Below, piece after piece: positions 1 through 9,377 of a stretch of DNA of 64,000 bases. Numbering within the stretch: position 1 is the stretch's first letter; each line of letters starts with the position of its first letter. The position numbers were made by a program, and so were the translations under genes. The notes beneath the pieces are model-generated. The model made no database searches, had not been told where the DNA came from, and saw only the letters and a program-made list of their open reading frames with translations. Source of the DNA: Vibrio hepatarius (lineage in GTDB: Bacteria; Pseudomonadota; Gammaproteobacteria; Enterobacterales; Vibrionaceae); the NCBI RefSeq assembly GCF_011806575.1, contig NZ_JAATOO010000001.1, positions 186,001 to 250,000 on the forward strand, written 5' to 3'.

Positions 1-71
1 GCACGCTGAACCGCAAATTAACCTAAACAAACTAGGGATATGTTGAGGTAGATAGATGAGCTGCAAGCCGC

Positions 72-77
72 TATAAT
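72..77 (+). promoter_or_regulatory. possible -10 element of ygiQ promoter
   Basis: A perfect TATAAT hexamer lies 28 bases before the ygiQ start codon. No good -35 hexamer is seen at 16-18 bases; the nearest, TTGAGG at 44-49, is 22 bases away. The call therefore rests on the -10 alone. Confidence 0.35.
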
Positions 78-105
78 TCGCGCTCCTTGAATCAGAGAAC
101 AAAAT

Positions 106-2412
106 ATGTACAGCGAAATCACTCCTATTCACGAGCATAAGAAATACTGGGCAGAATGCTTTGGCACTGCACCTTTTCTTCCAACCAGCCGCAAGGAAAT
201 GGATGCCCTTGGATGGGATAGCTGTGACATTATCATCGTAACTGGTGACGCATACGTCGACCATCCAAGTTTTGGCATGGCGATCATCGGCCGCCTACTT
301 GAAGCACAAGGCTTCCGCGTTGGTATTATCGCTCAGCCGGAATGGAGCAACAAAGATGCCTTTCTGTCGCTAGGCAAACCGAATCTATTTTTTGGTATCA
401 CCGCCGGCAACATGGACTCGATGATCAACCGCTACACGGCCGACCGTAAACTTCGCCATGATGACGCGTACACACCAAATAATGAAGGTGGCAAACGTCC
501 TGACCGCGCAACTTTGGTGTATTCGCAGCGTTGTCGTGAAGCATACAAAGGCGTGCCTATCGTTTTGGGCGGAATCGAAGCGAGTTTGCGTCGTTTGGCT
601 CACTACGATTACTGGTCTGACAAAGTACGTCGTTCAATTTTGTTCGACGCGAAAGCCGATATTCTGTTGTTTGGTAACGCGGAACGCGCGTTAGTTGAAG
701 TGGCTCACCGCTTAGCCAATGGCGAGGAGATCAGTTCGATGACTAACGTTCGCGGTACGGCAGTTAACCTACCCGCCGAGCCAGAGAGCTACACGATCAT
801 CGACTCTTCACGCATTGAAAAGCCGCGTAAAGAAGCTTTCATTCCGCCTAACCCATACGCGGTGGAAGAACAGTGTGACACCAAAGCAAAAACAGAAGAG
901 CCAGAAGCGAAACCGATTACGATTCGTCCTTCTCGCCATGACGCCGCGACTACCGCCGTTCGTCTACCTCCTTTCGAGAAGCTGAACAACGACCGAATTC
1001 TTTACGCGCACGCTAGCCGTATCATGCACCTTGAGACTAACCCATACTCAGGACGTGCACTGATTCAACGTCATGGTAACCGAGAGCTTTGGGTAAACCA
1101 GGCGCCGATTCCATTGACTACTGAAGAAATGGACTATGTCTTTGGTCTACCGTACGCGCGTGTACCACACCCGATGTATGGCAAAGCGAAGATTCCTGCG
1201 TATGACATGATTAAGACATCCGTCAACATCATGCGTGGTTGTTTTGGTGGCTGTTCATTCTGTTCGATTACCGAACACGAAGGTCGAATCATCCAAAATC
1301 GTTCTCAAGAGTCGATTCTTAACGAACTGGAAGAGATCCGCGACAAAGTTCCGGGCTTTACTGGCACCATCTCAGACTTGGGTGGACCTACGGCGAACAT
1401 GTATCGCCTTGGTTGTAGCGATCCAAAAGCCGAGATCAACTGCCGTCGCCCTTCGTGTGTCTTCCCAGGGATCTGTAACAAGCTGAACACCGACCACAAG
1501 CACACGATTGATCTGTACCGCACAGCTCGTCAGGTGAAAGGCGTTAAAAAGGTGATGATCGCGTCAGGTGTGCGCTATGACTTGGCGATTGAATCACCTG
1601 AGTACGTGAAAGAGCTAGTGACGCACCACGTTGGCGGCTACCTAAAGATTGCACCGGAGCACACGGAAAAAGGCCCTCTCAACCTGATGATGAAACCAGG
1701 TATGGGTACCTATGATCGCTTTAAAGAGATGTTTGAAAAGTACAGCGCTGAAGCAGGCAAGAAACAATACCTTATCCCTTACTTTATCTCTGCGCACCCG
1801 GGTACAGAAGACGAAGACATGCTTAATCTTGCATTGTGGCTAAAGAGCAACGACTTTGAGTGTGACCAAGTACAGAACTTCTACCCATCGCCGATGTGTA
1901 ACGCAACGTCGATGTACTACTCAGAAACAAACCCGCTTAAACGCGTGAAGTACAAACAGCGTGAAGTGGTACCTGTCGCGAAAGGTGAACGTCAACGCCG
2001 CTTACACAAGGCACTGCTGCGTTACCACGATCCAGCGAACTGGCCGATTATCCGTGAAGCTCTGATCAACATGGGCAAGAAACACCTTATCGGAGACAAG
2101 CCAAGTTGTTTAGTCCCAGCAGAAGACGCTGACATGCTGACACCAGCTCAACGTCGCAAGTCTGGCCGTCACGGCTCAAACCGCTTTGCGACGAAACATA
2201 CCAAGAGTCAGCCTGGCTTTGAAAAAATGAATGGCTCAGGACGTAAGTCTGGAACTAAGCCAGGTAATCGCAAACCAAGCGGTAACAGCGCGAATCAAAA
2301 TTCTAATGCGTCAGGCAAGCCAAAGCATAAACAAGGCGGCAAGAGTCAAGGTGGTCGCCCAGCAGCTCAAGGCAATAAGCCAACGACGAACAGACAACCG
2401 AAACGTCGCTAA
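106..2412 (+). CDS. ygiQ: YgiQ family radical SAM protein
   Basis: This 768-residue protein belongs to the YgiQ (UPF0313) radical SAM family, whose substrate is not established. The radical SAM cluster motif CxxxCxxC is visible at Cys379, Cys383 and Cys386 (GCFGGCSFC), which should bind the 4Fe-4S cluster that cleaves S-adenosylmethionine. The N-terminal 300 residues form the family-specific domain. From about residue 690 the protein becomes a low-complexity, Lys/Gly/Asn/Gln-rich basic tail, which suggests contact with nucleic acid, although that is inference. It is monocistronic, with a strong terminator directly after the stop. Family assignment is secure; the reaction is unknown. Confidence 0.93.
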   Translation: MYSEITPIHEHKKYWAECFGTAPFLPTSRKEMDALGWDSCDIIIVTGDAYVDHPSFGMAIIGRLLEAQGFRVGIIAQPEWSNKDAFLSLGKPNLFFGITAGNMDSMINRYTADRKLRHDDAYTPNNEGGKRPDRATLVYSQRCREAYKGVPIVLGGIEASLRRLAHYDYWSDKVRRSILFDAKADILLFGNAERALVEVAHRLANGEEISSMTNVRGTAVNLPAEPESYTIIDSSRIEKPRKEAFIPPNPYAVEEQCDTKAKTEEPEAKPITIRPSRHDAATTAVRLPPFEKLNNDRILYAHASRIMHLETNPYSGRALIQRHGNRELWVNQAPIPLTTEEMDYVFGLPYARVPHPMYGKAKIPAYDMIKTSVNIMRGCFGGCSFCSITEHEGRIIQNRSQESILNELEEIRDKVPGFTGTISDLGGPTANMYRLGCSDPKAEINCRRPSCVFPGICNKLNTDHKHTIDLYRTARQVKGVKKVMIASGVRYDLAIESPEYVKELVTHHVGGYLKIAPEHTEKGPLNLMMKPGMGTYDRFKEMFEKYSAEAGKKQYLIPYFISAHPGTEDEDMLNLALWLKSNDFECDQVQNFYPSPMCNATSMYYSETNPLKRVKYKQREVVPVAKGERQRRLHKALLRYHDPANWPIIREALINMGKKHLIGDKPSCLVPAEDADMLTPAQRRKSGRHGSNRFATKHTKSQPGFEKMNGSGRKSGTKPGNRKPSGNSANQNSNASGKPKHKQGGKSQGGRPAAQGNKPTTNRQPKRR

Positions 2413-2416
2413 AATG

Positions 2417-2446
2417 AAAAAATCGCAGTCATCGCTGCGATTTTTT
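2417..2446 (+). terminator. ygiQ Rho-independent terminator
   Basis: A perfect 12-bp stem (AAAAAATCGCAG with CTGCGATTTTTT) has a 6-base loop. The T-run is part of the stem, so it can also work on the other strand. Confidence 0.9.
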
Positions 2447-2472
2447 ATTTCCAACCTCATACTTCAAATACA

Positions 2473-2506
2473 AAAAAAGCTTAGCCCATACGGACTAAGC
2501 TTTTTT
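2473..2506 (-). terminator. serC terminator, bidirectional
   Basis: A 12-bp stem AAAAAAGCTTAG / CTAAGCTTTTTT with a 10-base loop lies 19 bases beyond the serC stop codon. Together with the ygiQ terminator it separates two convergent genes. Confidence 0.88.
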
Positions 2507-2525
2507 GCGATAAAATTAAGGTAAA

Positions 2526-3608
2526 CTACGCGTTGTTTGCTTCAAACTCTTTCATAAAGTCAACTAAAGCCTGAACACCTTCAACCGTCATTGCATTGTA
2601 GATAGAGGCACGCATACCACCAACAGCACGGTGACCTTTCAACGCAACCAATCCACGCGCTTCAGCTTGCTCTAGGAACAATGCATCCAGCTCAGGTTTA
2701 GCTAGTTGGAATGGCACGTTCATGCGTGAGCGATTTGCTGGGTAGATATCGTTCTTGTAGAAACTAGAGCTATCGATGTAACCGTAAAGAATTTCTGCTT
2801 TCTCACGGTTAGTTTGTTCCATTGCTGCCACACCACCCTGCTCTTTCAACCACTTAAACACTAGACCTGATAGGTACCACGCAAACGTTGGTGGTGTGTT
2901 AAACATTGAATCTTTTTCAGCAAGGACCTTGTAACTGATGAAACTTGGTAACAAATCGCTCGCGAGGTCTAGCAAATCATCACGAACAATGGCAATACAG
3001 ATCCCAGCAGGACCAATATTTTTCTGTGCACCTGCGTAAATAACGCCGTATTTCGATACATCGATTTGACGAGAAAGGATGTTTGAAGACATATCCGCAA
3101 CGATTGGCTTATCTGTCACTGGCAGATCTGAGATTTCAATACCGTCGATAGTTTCATTTGGACAGAAGTGAACGTACGCTGATTCTGGGTCAATTGTCCA
3201 TTCGCTTGCGTCCGCAACGGCTGATTTACCGTCTTTTTCTACTTTCGCGTCGTAAACGTCAACTTCACAGTATTTCTTCGCTTCTTTGATAGCGCTTTCA
3301 GCCCAGTAGCCCGCATCGATGTACGTTGCTTTCTTTGCGCTTCCAAGTAGGTTTAGTGGCACAGCTGCAAACTGAGCACGAGCGCCACCTTGGCAAAACA
3401 GTACTTTGTAGTTATCAGGGATATTTAGCAGATCACGCAGATCCTGTTCTGCTTCTTCCGCTACCTTAATAAATTCCTTACTACGGTGACTGATTTCCAT
3501 CACTGAAGTGCCCAGTCCATTCCAATTGATGAACTCTGCCTGCGCTTTTTCCATAACCGCTTTTGGCAAACCCGCAGGGCCAGCACTAAAGTTGTACACA
3601 TTATCCAT
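2526..3608 (-). CDS. serC: phosphoserine aminotransferase
   Basis: SerC is a PLP enzyme that makes 3-phosphoserine from 3-phosphohydroxypyruvate and glutamate, and also acts in pyridoxine biosynthesis. The 360-residue length is normal. It opens with the family signature [11 protein letters not shown], contains the HRS motif near residue 41, and has the PLP-binding lysine K196 in [10 protein letters not shown]. The C-terminal region carries the substrate-binding [10 protein letters not shown] segment. It stands alone between a bidirectional terminator and the ydgA-like gene on the same strand, 126 bases upstream. The cytoplasmic location and function are well supported by the family. Confidence 0.97.
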   Translation of the reverse strand: MDNVYNFSAGPAGLPKAVMEKAQAEFINWNGLGTSVMEISHRSKEFIKVAEEAEQDLRDLLNIPDNYKVLFCQGGARAQFAAVPLNLLGSAKKATYIDAGYWAESAIKEAKKYCEVDVYDAKVEKDGKSAVADASEWTIDPESAYVHFCPNETIDGIEISDLPVTDKPIVADMSSNILSRQIDVSKYGVIYAGAQKNIGPAGICIAIVRDDLLDLASDLLPSFISYKVLAEKDSMFNTPPTFAWYLSGLVFKWLKEQGGVAAMEQTNREKAEILYGYIDSSSFYKNDIYPANRSRMNVPFQLAKPELDALFLEQAEARGLVALKGHRAVGGMRASIYNAMTVEGVQALVDFMKEFEANNA

Positions 3609-3734
3609 TCCGACTTTCCTTGCTCATGCTTTAATTAAACAACTAACAGGATTAATACCATGTTTTCCGACGTATAAAAAGCAAGAAATGAGGTCTTCAG
3701 ACCTCATTCCCCGATTAACATGAAAAATTCTAAC

Positions 3735-5003
3735 TTATTGCTGCATCATCGCAGGCAGAAGTAGTGCCAGTAGAGGGATTTGCTGACCGTTAGGGAACAC
3801 CAAACTACCATCTTTTAGCTCTGCTTTGACTTCATAACCTTTCTCAATTTTCTGAACAAATCCGGCATCCATTGCGCTGTCCACTTCCTGTTCGATAAAT
3901 GGATACAGCTCAACTAAGCCGTCAGAGAAGAAGGTTTCGAGGTTACCTGTCATCACGGTCATGATGCTGTCTGGGCTTTGGCTAATGTTGTCTGTACCTT
4001 CTGGAATTTGCAGCTTCCACTTACTTTCGAACTCACCTTTGCCACCAAAAGTTAGCGACATCTTATTCATCGCAAGGTAGAAACCTTTCGAAAACAGTGT
4101 ATCAATGTATGGTAAAGCGCCTTCAATATCGGCTTGCGTAAGCTGAGGGTTATCTTGGTACAAGTTGACCAAATATTCGAATGAATCTGCGTCTAGATCA
4201 CCCAGTTCAAAGTCCACCATTAGATTATCCGCTTCGCCTTGTGGCATAACGACATTGTCAATCGTCACAACATGCTGGCTGTTTACACGCTTTGATACTT
4301 CTTCAAGCGCAGATGAAAAAGCGTAGCGCGCATTTTTCATCGTCAAGATTGGCTGTTGAGATGTTTCCACCACAGAGGTGTCGGCGATACTCATCTCTTG
4401 CTCACCAAGCCAAAAGCCGTTTTGCATCCGACCATCACCGGAACCCGTAACCCCAGACACCAACAGTTTCTCACCAGACACAAAATCCACTTCTACGGAC
4501 GGCATTGTCAACTCATAGGTCATTTCACCTAGAACCGTGACATAACCTTTCAGCTCTGACGCGGACACTGACACCATGGCACCATCAGAACCGTTTATCG
4601 CCGTATTCCAGGTATCTAATGTCAAGGTGTAGTTAGTATTCCCGTTTAGCTGGGTCACCGTATCAAGTTGCAGCGGAAAATCACTGACGTTTTCAAGAAC
4701 AGACTTCGCGCTAACGTTAAACAGACCATGTGTCACATGGCTATTGACGATGTACTCGCTTGGTAAGCCATCAAGCTCCAACTGGTACGCTAAATCAGGG
4801 TCAGAGACAACATAACGTGTTTGCACTTCAGACGAGAGATAACCTCTGTCGTAACTCACGACTTCTGCCGTTACAGCGGGAGTATTCAGGTGCTCAACGC
4901 CATCACGAATAACGTTTTGGCCAATCTGACCAACGGCTAAGGGCCAACATAAGACGAGTGATATAGCGCCGCCAATAGCGCCAATTTTTTTAAGCTGCTG
5001 CAT
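3735..5003 (-). CDS. ydgA: DUF945 family protein, YdgA-like
   Basis: A 422-residue envelope protein of the YdgA/DUF945 family, function unknown. One hydrophobic N-terminal segment at about residues 7-27 looks like an uncleaved signal anchor or signal peptide. The rest is beta-rich, with the family pattern that begins with a DRGYLSSE-like stretch near residue 53. A conserved hydrophobic C-terminus ends in ALLLPAMMQQ. E. coli YdgA is an inner-membrane-anchored protein exported to the periplasm, and this is probably the same. It is transcribed away from the sensor kinase gene and shares a short 118-bp divergent region with it. Confidence 0.8.
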   Translation of the reverse strand: MQQLKKIGAIGGAISLVLCWPLAVGQIGQNVIRDGVEHLNTPAVTAEVVSYDRGYLSSEVQTRYVVSDPDLAYQLELDGLPSEYIVNSHVTHGLFNVSAKSVLENVSDFPLQLDTVTQLNGNTNYTLTLDTWNTAINGSDGAMVSVSASELKGYVTVLGEMTYELTMPSVEVDFVSGEKLLVSGVTGSGDGRMQNGFWLGEQEMSIADTSVVETSQQPILTMKNARYAFSSALEEVSKRVNSQHVVTIDNVVMPQGEADNLMVDFELGDLDADSFEYLVNLYQDNPQLTQADIEGALPYIDTLFSKGFYLAMNKMSLTFGGKGEFESKWKLQIPEGTDNISQSPDSIMTVMTGNLETFFSDGLVELYPFIEQEVDSAMDAGFVQKIEKGYEVKAELKDGSLVFPNGQQIPLLALLLPAMMQQ

Positions 5004-5172
5004 GAGAGTTCTTCTTTGAGTGTTTTGTCCAGTTTACACCAAAAAACATTGAGATAAATCAGAGTATTGTCTTAATACAGAAATCCACAAAAATTCTAAA
5101 ACCTAGCTCCCAATAAGTTATTTGTATCCCTGTTACAGTAACCTGTGTGTATATGCCATAAGTGACGAACAA

Positions 5173-7098
5173 GTGAATCAATTCGCCATACTCTGTTTAG
5201 ACAATAATCCAATTAGTATCGAGCAACTGCGCAAAGAGCTGACGCTTTTTGCCTCCCGCTTTGATCTCCATACCGCAGACTCTTTTGAAGACGCCGCCGC
5301 TGCGCTGGACTACTGCTCGGAACAAAAACAAGTTGTGGCACTGGTGATTGCGAGTCATCACGAAAACTTTAACGGCGCCGACTTTTTGATCCAATTGGAT
5401 AAAACGCCACATACACAAAGTGCCCGTAAGATATTGATCAGCTGTGGACAGGACATTCAAGCTATCCTCTCTGCGGTCAACGACGGACGATTGGACCACT
5501 GCCTCACCAAACCTCTTCAGGACAACTTAGTCAGGCAAACCGCGCAAAAAGAATTAACTACTTTTATTCTAGAAAATGACAAAGAAAACCTGCTGATTTA
5601 TAGCCAAATTCTCGATCAGCAGCGACTGCTGCGAGCACACATCGACCAGAAAATGCGGAGCTACCGGGAAGGTTTCATCACCGAACAGCACCGTTTATCT
5701 GACCAAGAACTCGCACAACAAGTTACAGACGCACTGTTCGGTTTCTTCGCTGATAAAGACGAAACCCGAGCCTGCCGTACGTATTCAGCCGATCACCTGC
5801 TAACAAAAGAAGGCGAAGAAAACCGCTTTTTATGGTTTATCACCAAAGGCGAAGTTGCACTGTATAAAAAAGACGATGCCGGTGTTCAACGTGAGGTTGT
5901 ACGTTACACGCAAGGTAACATCGTCGGCGGGATGTCATTTGTGACTGGCGAACCCTCTTTCTCAACCGCTCTAACGCTCACTGCGACTGAAGTGATCAAG
6001 CTAGACAGAGAAGTGTTTGCCAAGGTCATGCACTCCAACACAACTCTACTGCCTCTGTTCACTAACTTGCTACTGCGCCACTTTAACCGCAGACTGCAAC
6101 GTAGCATCACAACCAAGCTTGAACTGCAGAAGACTCTAGAGTCTTTAGAAAGCGCTCAACTCCAACTGATAGAGCGCGAAAAAATGGCCATGCTCGGCCA
6201 ACTGATTGCCGGTGTCGCCCACGAGCTGAACAATCCAATCGCCGCGATACTGCGCGGGACAGAAACCTTAACAGAGAAAATCCAAACCTTGGTGGAAGCT
6301 CCGCATTCGGTGCCCAATAGCCAAAGTGTTGCGATTTTAACCAGCGCATTGATTTCGAAACCACGCTCGACTGCCGCCGAGCGAGAGTTAGTCAAAGCGG
6401 TGGACGAGCATGTCGGTAACCGACGTATTACCAAAAAACTTGTCAAGCTCGGTTTGGACAATCAGCCTGAATGGGTAGAAAGAGCACGCAATCAAGATAC
6501 TCAGCTGCTTGAAGAACTCGAACAGCTAGAAAATTATCAACTCGCTGGTGCGACTTTACGTTCAATTAATGTCTGCGCACAACGAATAGCAGACTTAGTA
6601 AAAAGCCTGAAAGGTTACGCGCGTAGCGATGACGAACGCTTCCATACCACGGACATCCACGAAGGCATTGAAGATACGTTGGTCATTTTCGAAAACAAAC
6701 TCAAAATGCATAACGTCGAAAAATGCTACGCAGAGTTGCCCCCTGTGCGCTGTTTACCTACTGGGTTACAACAAGTTTGGACCAACTTGATTTCCAATGC
6801 GATCGACGCTTTTCCAGAAAAAGGTCAACTCACCATCACTACACAACAGGTGAGCAAATACGGTAAACCATGGGCTGTGGTGTCGATTGAAGATAATGGA
6901 CACGGAATCCCAGAGAACTTGCAACAACAAATATTTGAACTCAACTTTACTACCAAGAAAGAAGGGAATTTTGGATTGGGCATTGGACTGTCCGTTTGCC
7001 AACAAATTGTTCATCAACATGGTGGCCACATAGAAGTGGCTTCAGAACAAGGTAAGTACACGCGCATGTCAGTCTGGCTACCTTTGGGCCATTCCTAA
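5173..7098 (+). CDS. sensor histidine kinase with degenerate receiver and cNMP-type domain
   Basis: The reading frame is open from a TTG at 5122, but the GTG at 5173 fits the receiver fold better; that start gives 641 residues. Order of parts: receiver-like domain (about 1-120), cyclic-nucleotide-binding (CAP_ED) domain (about 190-310), a coiled linker, and a histidine kinase. The phospho-acceptor is His350 in AHELNNP. The N box (NLISNAIDAF), G1 (DNGHGIP), F box and G2 (GLGIGLSV) are all intact. About 100 residues separate the H-box helix from the second dimerisation helix, an unusual insertion. The receiver lacks an acidic phospho-acceptor (a Ser-His-His run stands there) but keeps the Lys-Pro. 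No membrane segment is seen, so the kinase is cytoplasmic. It pairs with the response regulator 20 bases downstream. The ligand is unknown. Confidence 0.9.
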   Translation: MNQFAILCLDNNPISIEQLRKELTLFASRFDLHTADSFEDAAAALDYCSEQKQVVALVIASHHENFNGADFLIQLDKTPHTQSARKILISCGQDIQAILSAVNDGRLDHCLTKPLQDNLVRQTAQKELTTFILENDKENLLIYSQILDQQRLLRAHIDQKMRSYREGFITEQHRLSDQELAQQVTDALFGFFADKDETRACRTYSADHLLTKEGEENRFLWFITKGEVALYKKDDAGVQREVVRYTQGNIVGGMSFVTGEPSFSTALTLTATEVIKLDREVFAKVMHSNTTLLPLFTNLLLRHFNRRLQRSITTKLELQKTLESLESAQLQLIEREKMAMLGQLIAGVAHELNNPIAAILRGTETLTEKIQTLVEAPHSVPNSQSVAILTSALISKPRSTAAERELVKAVDEHVGNRRITKKLVKLGLDNQPEWVERARNQDTQLLEELEQLENYQLAGATLRSINVCAQRIADLVKSLKGYARSDDERFHTTDIHEGIEDTLVIFENKLKMHNVEKCYAELPPVRCLPTGLQQVWTNLISNAIDAFPEKGQLTITTQQVSKYGKPWAVVSIEDNGHGIPENLQQQIFELNFTTKKEGNFGLGIGLSVCQQIVHQHGGHIEVASEQGKYTRMSVWLPLGHS

Positions 7099-7118
7099 TT
7101 CACGACGAGGAAATCACA

Positions 7119-7616
7119 ATGAGTAAATACCTAATCTTATGTGTCGATGATGAAAGAGAAGTCCTAGATAGTGTTGTTCAGGACCTTGATTGCTTTGAGG
7201 AGCACTTTGTCCTCGAAGCAGCGGAGTCTGTTCAGGAAGCGAAAGACATCCTTGAAGAAGCTAAACAAGACGAAACGAAACTCGCACTAATCCTGTGTGA
7301 CCATATCATGCCCGATCAAACTGGCATCAGTTTTCTTATTGAGTTGAACAAGGACCCTGCCACTCAAGCAACTAGAAAACTGCTGTTAACAGGGCAAGCT
7401 GGACTAGAAGATACGGTGGAAGCCGTGAATCACTCTTGTCTAGATTTTTACATTGCTAAGCCTTGGAAAGGTGATGCGTTACGAGCGACGGTAAAAGAGC
7501 AATTAACTCAATATATGATCGCAAATGAACCAGAACTGATGCCTTGGGCTTCAGTTTTGGATACCGAGAAAATCTTCGATGCGCTAGCAAAGAATCGAGT
7601 AAATTTTGGCGAATAA
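7119..7616 (+). CDS. single-domain response regulator
   Basis: A 165-residue CheY-like receiver with no DNA-binding domain. The key residues are complete: acidic pair Asp10/Asp11, phospho-acceptor Asp61 (in LCDHIMPD), Thr91 and Lys114 followed by Pro. The remaining 40 residues form a short helical tail that ends in KNRVNFGE. A clear ribosome site (GAGGAAATC) precedes the ATG, and the gene follows the sensor kinase by 20 bases, so the two form an operon. Its receiver resembles the N-terminal pseudo-receiver of the kinase, which suggests duplication. The output is probably protein-protein signalling. Confidence 0.92.
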   Translation: MSKYLILCVDDEREVLDSVVQDLDCFEEHFVLEAAESVQEAKDILEEAKQDETKLALILCDHIMPDQTGISFLIELNKDPATQATRKLLLTGQAGLEDTVEAVNHSCLDFYIAKPWKGDALRATVKEQLTQYMIANEPELMPWASVLDTEKIFDALAKNRVNFGE

Positions 7617-7782
7617 GCACTCAAAGTGCGATTTACTGACCAAAGACTCGCTAAAACTCGACAAAACAACGACATTTTCTATAGTGACAACCGCTGCGAT
7701 GCATTATCATGATAGGTCAATGTCCATGGCGCATTGTCGCTTAAGACCAAGGAATTTAACAAGATATAGGTTTATCGTCCGT

Positions 7783-8331
7783 ATGCGTAAAACAATCTTA
7801 GCTGCTGCACTCGTATTAGCATCTGGCCAAACTCTTGCTCAGGTTGACCCAAACAGTCCAGCGGTAATGAGCAACTTTAGTTATGACTACATTGAAGCTC
7901 GTATCGGTGCTAGCCCTGTGACTTTCGGTACCGCATTTAGCAAAACTATCCACCCGAACGCGCACCTAATCGCTCGTATCGATTCTGAGTTTGAAGGTGA
8001 CTACGATGCAGGCGCTGGTTTTGGTTTCCACGCTCCTATCAACAACTGGGCAGACTTTACTGGTGAAATGCTTTTCCGTTTAGTCGATGGTGAAGACACT
8101 TCTGGTACAGATTCTGGCCTTGAGCTCAACCTAGGTGTGAGACAGTGGCTTGGTCCTCAACTAGAAGTTGGTGGTAAAGTCGGTTACGTATCTATCGATG
8201 ACGATGATGACTGGTTGGGTTCTGTGTACGCACGTTTCCACTCTACAGAGCTTTTCTCAATCGGTGTTGAAGGTCGTATTAACGATTTCTACGGCGAACA
8301 AGTCATGTTTACTACACGCTTTAAGTACTAG
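7783..8331 (+). CDS. small outer-membrane beta-barrel protein
   Basis: The frame is open further upstream, but the ATG at 7783 begins a typical signal peptide (MRKTILAAALVLASGQTLAQ), giving 182 residues. The mature part is made of alternating hydrophobic/polar strands with aromatic ends and closes with the terminal Phe-Lys-Tyr expected of barrel proteins (TRFKY). An acidic turn (DDDDD) sits near residue 142. It looks like the small OmpA/OmpX-like barrels common in Vibrio. I cannot assign a ligand or a more exact family. Two terminators follow it. Confidence 0.75.
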   Translation: MRKTILAAALVLASGQTLAQVDPNSPAVMSNFSYDYIEARIGASPVTFGTAFSKTIHPNAHLIARIDSEFEGDYDAGAGFGFHAPINNWADFTGEMLFRLVDGEDTSGTDSGLELNLGVRQWLGPQLEVGGKVGYVSIDDDDDWLGSVYARFHSTELFSIGVEGRINDFYGEQVMFTTRFKY

Positions 8332-8347
8332 TTGCCGAGTAAGTGTT

Positions 8348-8372
8348 AAGGGTAGTTTTGCGCTACCCTTTC
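8348..8372 (+). terminator. weak terminator after barrel gene
   Basis: An 8-bp stem AAGGGTAG / CTACCCTT has a 7-base loop and only a short T-run. It precedes the much stronger terminator at 8376. Confidence 0.5.
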
Positions 8373-8375
8373 AGA

Positions 8376-8417
8376 GCAATAAAAAAACCGAGGTCATTGC
8401 CTCGGTTTTTTTATTGC
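8376..8417. terminator. strong bidirectional terminator between barrel gene and tfoX
   Basis: An 18-bp perfect stem (GCAATAAAAAAACCGAGG with its complement) and a 6-base loop, with T-runs readable on both strands. It serves both convergent genes. Confidence 0.93.
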
Positions 8418-8437
8418 TTGTAAATACTGGTTCAAAA

Positions 8438-9025
8438 TTACTCACAGTTTGCCAATAACTGACGCTTACGCGGTTCTTGAATCAGTTTCCAGTGGATGCC
8501 ATCGATCGCACCTGCAAACTTCCACAGCAGTTTAACATCGACATCACTACCGTATGTCTCTTTCACACGAGAGAACACGGCTGGCGCACCTAATTCAACA
8601 AATGTTTCTACGTCGTCAATACCAGCTTTTTTAACCATACGCTCTAAAGTGAGTTGCATATTGGGTAGGTCGCGTAATCTGCGGTTAGCGGCTGAACGCT
8701 TAAATTGACGCTCTGATACAGAATATTTAATTGATTGCTCGACCAACTCATCAATACGTGAATTGCGTGCTTCAAACATCTCTGTAATATCGTAGTAGTT
8801 TACTGTGGCAGTAGTTTGCTTTTTAACGTGGCGGTATTTTTCACATCCAAGCTTGGTCAGTTCGTTATCTAGATGTTCACCACCACGGATAAAAATTTTC
8901 TCTGCACTAATTAAAGCGAACATGGCATCGTCTCTGAACAACCCCGTGCCACCAAACATAGAACGTTTTTGGAACGTCCCAAACTTGTTTACGTATTGTA
9001 TAAAATGTTGCTCTGTCATATCCAT
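8438..9025 (-). CDS. tfoX: TfoX family competence regulator
   Basis: A 195-residue protein with an N-terminal TfoX_N domain (about 1-100, starting near RSMFGGTGLF) and a C-terminal TfoX_C domain with helix-hairpin-helix character (about 105-190, LRDLPNMQLTLERMVKKAGI). In Vibrio, TfoX turns on natural transformation and type VI secretion in response to chitin, and its mRNA is under small-RNA control in V. cholerae. The neighbourhood (serC and the kinase pair upstream; HDOD, lysO, panP and hexR downstream) matches the Vibrio tfoX locus rather than tfoY. An AAGGATCA ribosome site precedes two close ATGs (9025 and 9019); either could be used. Confidence 0.9.
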   Translation of the reverse strand: MDMTEQHFIQYVNKFGTFQKRSMFGGTGLFRDDAMFALISAEKIFIRGGEHLDNELTKLGCEKYRHVKKQTTATVNYYDITEMFEARNSRIDELVEQSIKYSVSERQFKRSAANRRLRDLPNMQLTLERMVKKAGIDDVETFVELGAPAVFSRVKETYGSDVDVKLLWKFAGAIDGIHWKLIQEPRKRQLLANCE

Positions 9026-9377
9026 TGATCCTTCAAATCATATAACCCCGATTATTTGTGATCACCAGATAGCAGCAGTTTTAAGCGAAAAGTCTTTAAG
9101 TAATATAAATTTATTAGTAAAAAGTGAGTAAATCACCTAATTGAACTAAATAATAATTAATGATTAAAAATAAGTCTGTGCATACGTCACAACGTGCGAA
9201 ATAAATTCACATTTATATGCGACATGTATCACGCCCATAAGATAAGAAATTAGTATATTGCTTACCTTTGATACATATATTTAGTTGAAAAAAATATCAT
9301 TATTTTATTGCTAGTAATTGCCTATATATCAATATAAAAGTTAAACTAGCTAAGGCAACTTAAACTTCTAATACTTT
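9026..9377. other. AT-rich divergent regulatory region, tfoX / HDOD gene
   Basis: This 352-bp gap has no credible gene. It is strikingly AT-rich from about 9090 to 9377 and must hold both promoters. It contains one CRP-like palindrome (listed separately) and several long A/T runs, the kind of DNA that H-NS prefers (inference). Confidence 0.6.
9218..9233. promoter_or_regulatory. possible CRP site
   Basis: TGCGA-N6-TCACG matches 8 of 10 core positions of the CRP consensus TGTGA-N6-TCACA. It lies about 190 bases before tfoX and 145 before the HDOD gene. Chance matches are common in AT-rich DNA, so this is tentative. Confidence 0.3.

Noticed and set aside
2231..2524. 97-codon frame overlapping the ygiQ 3' end
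   Set aside because: It is an out-of-frame shadow of the low-complexity ygiQ tail running through two terminators.
7606..7782. N-terminal extension of the barrel protein
   Set aside because: The frame is open, but the signal peptide starts at the ATG at 7783; the upstream 59 codons look non-coding.
9178..9192. TGTGC-N5-TCACA as a second CRP site
   Set aside because: The half sites are 5 rather than 6 bases apart, which CRP does not tolerate well.
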